From an uncultured Paracoccaceae bacterium (GTDB taxonomy: Bacteria; Pseudomonadota; Alphaproteobacteria; Rhodobacterales; Rhodobacteraceae), in the NCBI GenBank assembly GCA_937132145.1, contig CAKZNY010000194.1, positions 1 through 16,390 of the forward strand: a stretch of 16,390 bases of DNA, in the 5' to 3' direction. Within the stretch, counting starts at the first letter, position 1; every line of letters begins with the position of its first letter. Positions 14,611 through 16,390 of the stretch are shown here, one piece after another. The notes under the pieces are model-generated. The model did not search any database. It was not told where the DNA came from and saw nothing but the letters and a program-made list of their open reading frames with translations. The translations under genes and the position numbers were made by a program.

Positions 14611-16092
14611 ATGCCGAAATCACCGGGAGGAGCCCTGCTTCACGGGTTCACTATCGAGCGCGGCACCGGCGTTCCCATCTATCGCCAGCTAGACGCATCA
14701 ATGCGGCGCCTTATATTGGACGGCACGTTGGCCGCAGGGCAAAAGTTGCCCTCGACCCGAGAATTGGCGCAAGAACTCGGTGTGTCCCGCATCACAGTGA
14801 AATCGGTTTACGAACAGCTTGTTGCTGAAGGTTACGCATTGGCAAGAACAGGCGCCGGAACCTTCGTTGCCGATGGTCTGGACATTGAAGCCTCCCCGAA
14901 AATCAGGCGGCCACGCCACAAACCCAAATCACCGGCCGTCAAAATTTCAGAGCGCGCGAAATTCATCATGTCATCCAAGGCCAGCATGCGCCACGGCAAG
15001 ACAGAGCCGTTTCGCCCCGGCGTACCTGCGCTTGACCAGTTTCCGGTAAAGGTTTGGAACAAATATCTACTGGACGCGGCAACAAGCAAAGATCGACGCG
15101 ATTTAAGCTATGGCGAGGTCAATGGCAGTGCCGCCCTGCGGGCGTCGATCGCGCGACACCTGACGGATGCACGCAGTATGCAGGTCGATCCCGATCAGAT
15201 CGTCATAACTTCGGGCGCACAACAGGCCTTTGTTCTGATCGCGTTTGCGCTGCTGAACAAAGGGGATACGGTCTGGTACGAAAATCCGGGCCATATCGCG
15301 GGGCGTGATGTCATGCAGATCATGGGGGCAAATATCGCACCAGTGCCGATTGACGATGAGGGGATGGACCTGAATTTTGCCATCAATACGCATCCCAAAC
15401 CCACGTTGATCTTCACAACGCCCTCGCACCAGCAGCCATTAGGAACGACCATGAGTTTGGCCCGTCGCCTTACGCTGCTTAATTATGCACATGAAAATAA
15501 TGCGTGGATTATCGAAGACGATTACGACAGTGAATTCCGTTACAGGGGGCGGCCCTTGCCTGCGCTCAGCGCGCTGGACAGCGAACGACGAGTTTTCTAT
15601 GTCGGCACGTTTTCGAAATCCATGTTCGCCGCCATGCGAATTGGCTACATCGTTGCACCGCCCGGACTGGTCGAAACCTTTGCACAGGCCCGCAACCTGC
15701 TCGGTCAAAGTTCTTCCGCAGTGGTAGAGCAGGCCCTATCCCGCTTCATGGACGATGGCCGGTTCGTCGAACACATCCGGAAAATGCGCCGCATATATCG
15801 GGAACGGCGAGACATCCTGTTCGATTGCCTAACAAAGGATTGCGCCGATAGCCTTGAACCACAGCCGACAGATGCGGGAATGCACATGCTGGCTTGGCTG
15901 AAAAATGGCGTGAACGACCAAGCAGCACATCTCGCGTTGCTGGAAGCGGGCATCGAGTCCCTACCCCTATCGGCCTATAGCGCGGAGCCTTTGCCCCGCT
16001 CAGCCATCGTTTTAGGGTTTTCTAGCGTCCCCGAAAAACGCATCCCGAAACTGGTCAAACGCATGTCTGAAACCTTGAGTCGCATTGCGTAG
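14611..16092 (+). CDS. MocR-type transcriptional regulator (GntR HTH plus aminotransferase domain)
   Basis: A 493-residue protein with an N-terminal GntR winged helix-turn-helix (PIYRQLDASMRRLILDGTL, then LPSTRELAQELGVSRITVKSVYEQL). A linker leads to a fold-type I aminotransferase domain. The PLP lysine is Lys336 in YVGTFSKSMFAAMRIGY. The cofactor-ring region IIEDDYDSEFRYRGRPLPAL and the FTTPSHQQPLG motif are intact, so PLP binding is expected. Known members (PdxR, GabR, TauR) sense PLP or an amine that reacts with it, and control neighbouring genes. It is divergent from the UroD-like gene, with direct repeats between them. The start at 14611 is set by GGAG six bases upstream. It is convergent with the dehydrogenase, with an 18-base gap. 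Confidence 0.93.
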   Translation: MPKSPGGALLHGFTIERGTGVPIYRQLDASMRRLILDGTLAAGQKLPSTRELAQELGVSRITVKSVYEQLVAEGYALARTGAGTFVADGLDIEASPKIRRPRHKPKSPAVKISERAKFIMSSKASMRHGKTEPFRPGVPALDQFPVKVWNKYLLDAATSKDRRDLSYGEVNGSAALRASIARHLTDARSMQVDPDQIVITSGAQQAFVLIAFALLNKGDTVWYENPGHIAGRDVMQIMGANIAPVPIDDEGMDLNFAINTHPKPTLIFTTPSHQQPLGTTMSLARRLTLLNYAHENNAWIIEDDYDSEFRYRGRPLPALSALDSERRVFYVGTFSKSMFAAMRIGYIVAPPGLVETFAQARNLLGQSSSAVVEQALSRFMDDGRFVEHIRKMRRIYRERRDILFDCLTKDCADSLEPQPTDAGMHMLAWLKNGVNDQAAHLALLEAGIESLPLSAYSAEPLPRSAIVLGFSSVPEKRIPKLVKRMSETLSRIA

Positions 16093-16110
16093 GCTGAAGT
16101 CAAGACCAAC

Positions 16111-16390
16111 CTAAATTCGGACAGGTTCATGGGAAACGTTGATCACCAAATTGCCGCGCTTATGTCCTTTTTCAACGTACTCATGTGCCATAGCGATTTC
16201 CTCCAATGGGTAGGATCGGTCGATAACGGTCGTTAACTTGCCCGCTGTGATCATCGCTTTCAGAATATCCATGTCCTTGATTTTGACGGCATCTTTACGC
16301 AGGCCAGTGGCCGACATTTTTGCACGCTTACCGCCGGTGAATACTCGAAACAGTGGTGAAAATATCGTTGCCGGGTCAGGCACCGTCGTG
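16111..16390 (-). CDS. Zinc-type alcohol dehydrogenase/quinone oxidoreductase, C-terminal part (5' end outside window)
   Basis: The last 93 residues of a medium-chain dehydrogenase/reductase. The visible segment contains an FSPLFRVFTGGKRAKMSATG stretch, then the C-terminal hallmark KLTTVIDRSYPLEEIAMAHEYVEKGHKRGNLVINV. The latter is typical of NAD(P)H:quinone oxidoreductase-like and zinc-binding alcohol dehydrogenases. The reading frame is open to the right edge, so the start and the nucleotide-binding GxGxxG motif lie outside; the GTG at 16383 is internal. Substrate cannot be told. It is convergent with the MocR gene, so co-regulation with that module is possible but not shown. Confidence 0.88.
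   Translation of the reverse strand, partial: TTVPDPATIFSPLFRVFTGGKRAKMSATGLRKDAVKIKDMDILKAMITAGKLTTVIDRSYPLEEIAMAHEYVEKGHKRGNLVINVSHEPVRI

Overview
The window looks like a chromosomal segment of an alphaproteobacterium, most likely Rhodobacterales (Rhodobacteraceae, Roseobacter-like). The main reason is the left half: a leftward aa3-type cytochrome c oxidase cluster in the order ctaC, ctaB, a small membrane protein, ctaG, ctaE, SURF1, thrC, with a divergent tldD. I recall this order from that group. Base composition is moderate (hand-counted stretches range from 45% to 62% G+C). Genes are packed tightly, and no stretch longer than about 175 bases lacks a gene. I saw no tRNA, rRNA, CRISPR array or insertion sequence.

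Positions 1-5110 (minus strand) hold the oxidase operon: subunit II (ctaC), haem O synthase (ctaB), a 60-residue membrane protein, the Cu(B) chaperone Cox11 (ctaG), subunit III (ctaE), the assembly factor SURF1, and the start of threonine synthase (thrC, cut by the window edge). Hairpins lie between ctaC and ctaB and, with a U-rich tail, between ctaE and SURF1. The catalytic subunit I gene is not here. The 174-base gap between ctaC and tldD holds a perfect FNR-type box, which would link this oxidase operon, tldD or both to oxygen.

Positions 5285-6712 (plus strand) encode the zinc protease TldD. Positions 6715-12295 hold a compact autotrophy cassette. A LysR-type regulator (CbbR-like) diverges from form II RuBisCO (cbbM), which is followed by the two parts of a RuBisCO activase, the AAA+ ATPase CbbQ and the von Willebrand A protein CbbO. 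All catalytic residues of CbbM that I checked are present. No other Calvin-cycle gene is in the window. The cassette fits with almost no slack between tldD (2-base gap to cbbR) and yaaA (cbbO overlaps it by 12 bases).

Positions 12284-13078 (minus) encode the peroxide-stress protein YaaA, with a long inverted repeat that overlaps its ribosome binding site. Positions 13173-16390 hold a less familiar group: a diverged uroporphyrinogen-decarboxylase-superfamily protein (minus), a divergent MocR-type GntR/aminotransferase regulator (plus), and the C-terminal end of a zinc-type alcohol dehydrogenase/quinone oxidoreductase (minus, cut by the window edge). Direct repeats in the shared promoter suggest the MocR protein controls the UroD-like gene. 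This is the best candidate for an undescribed small metabolic system in the window.
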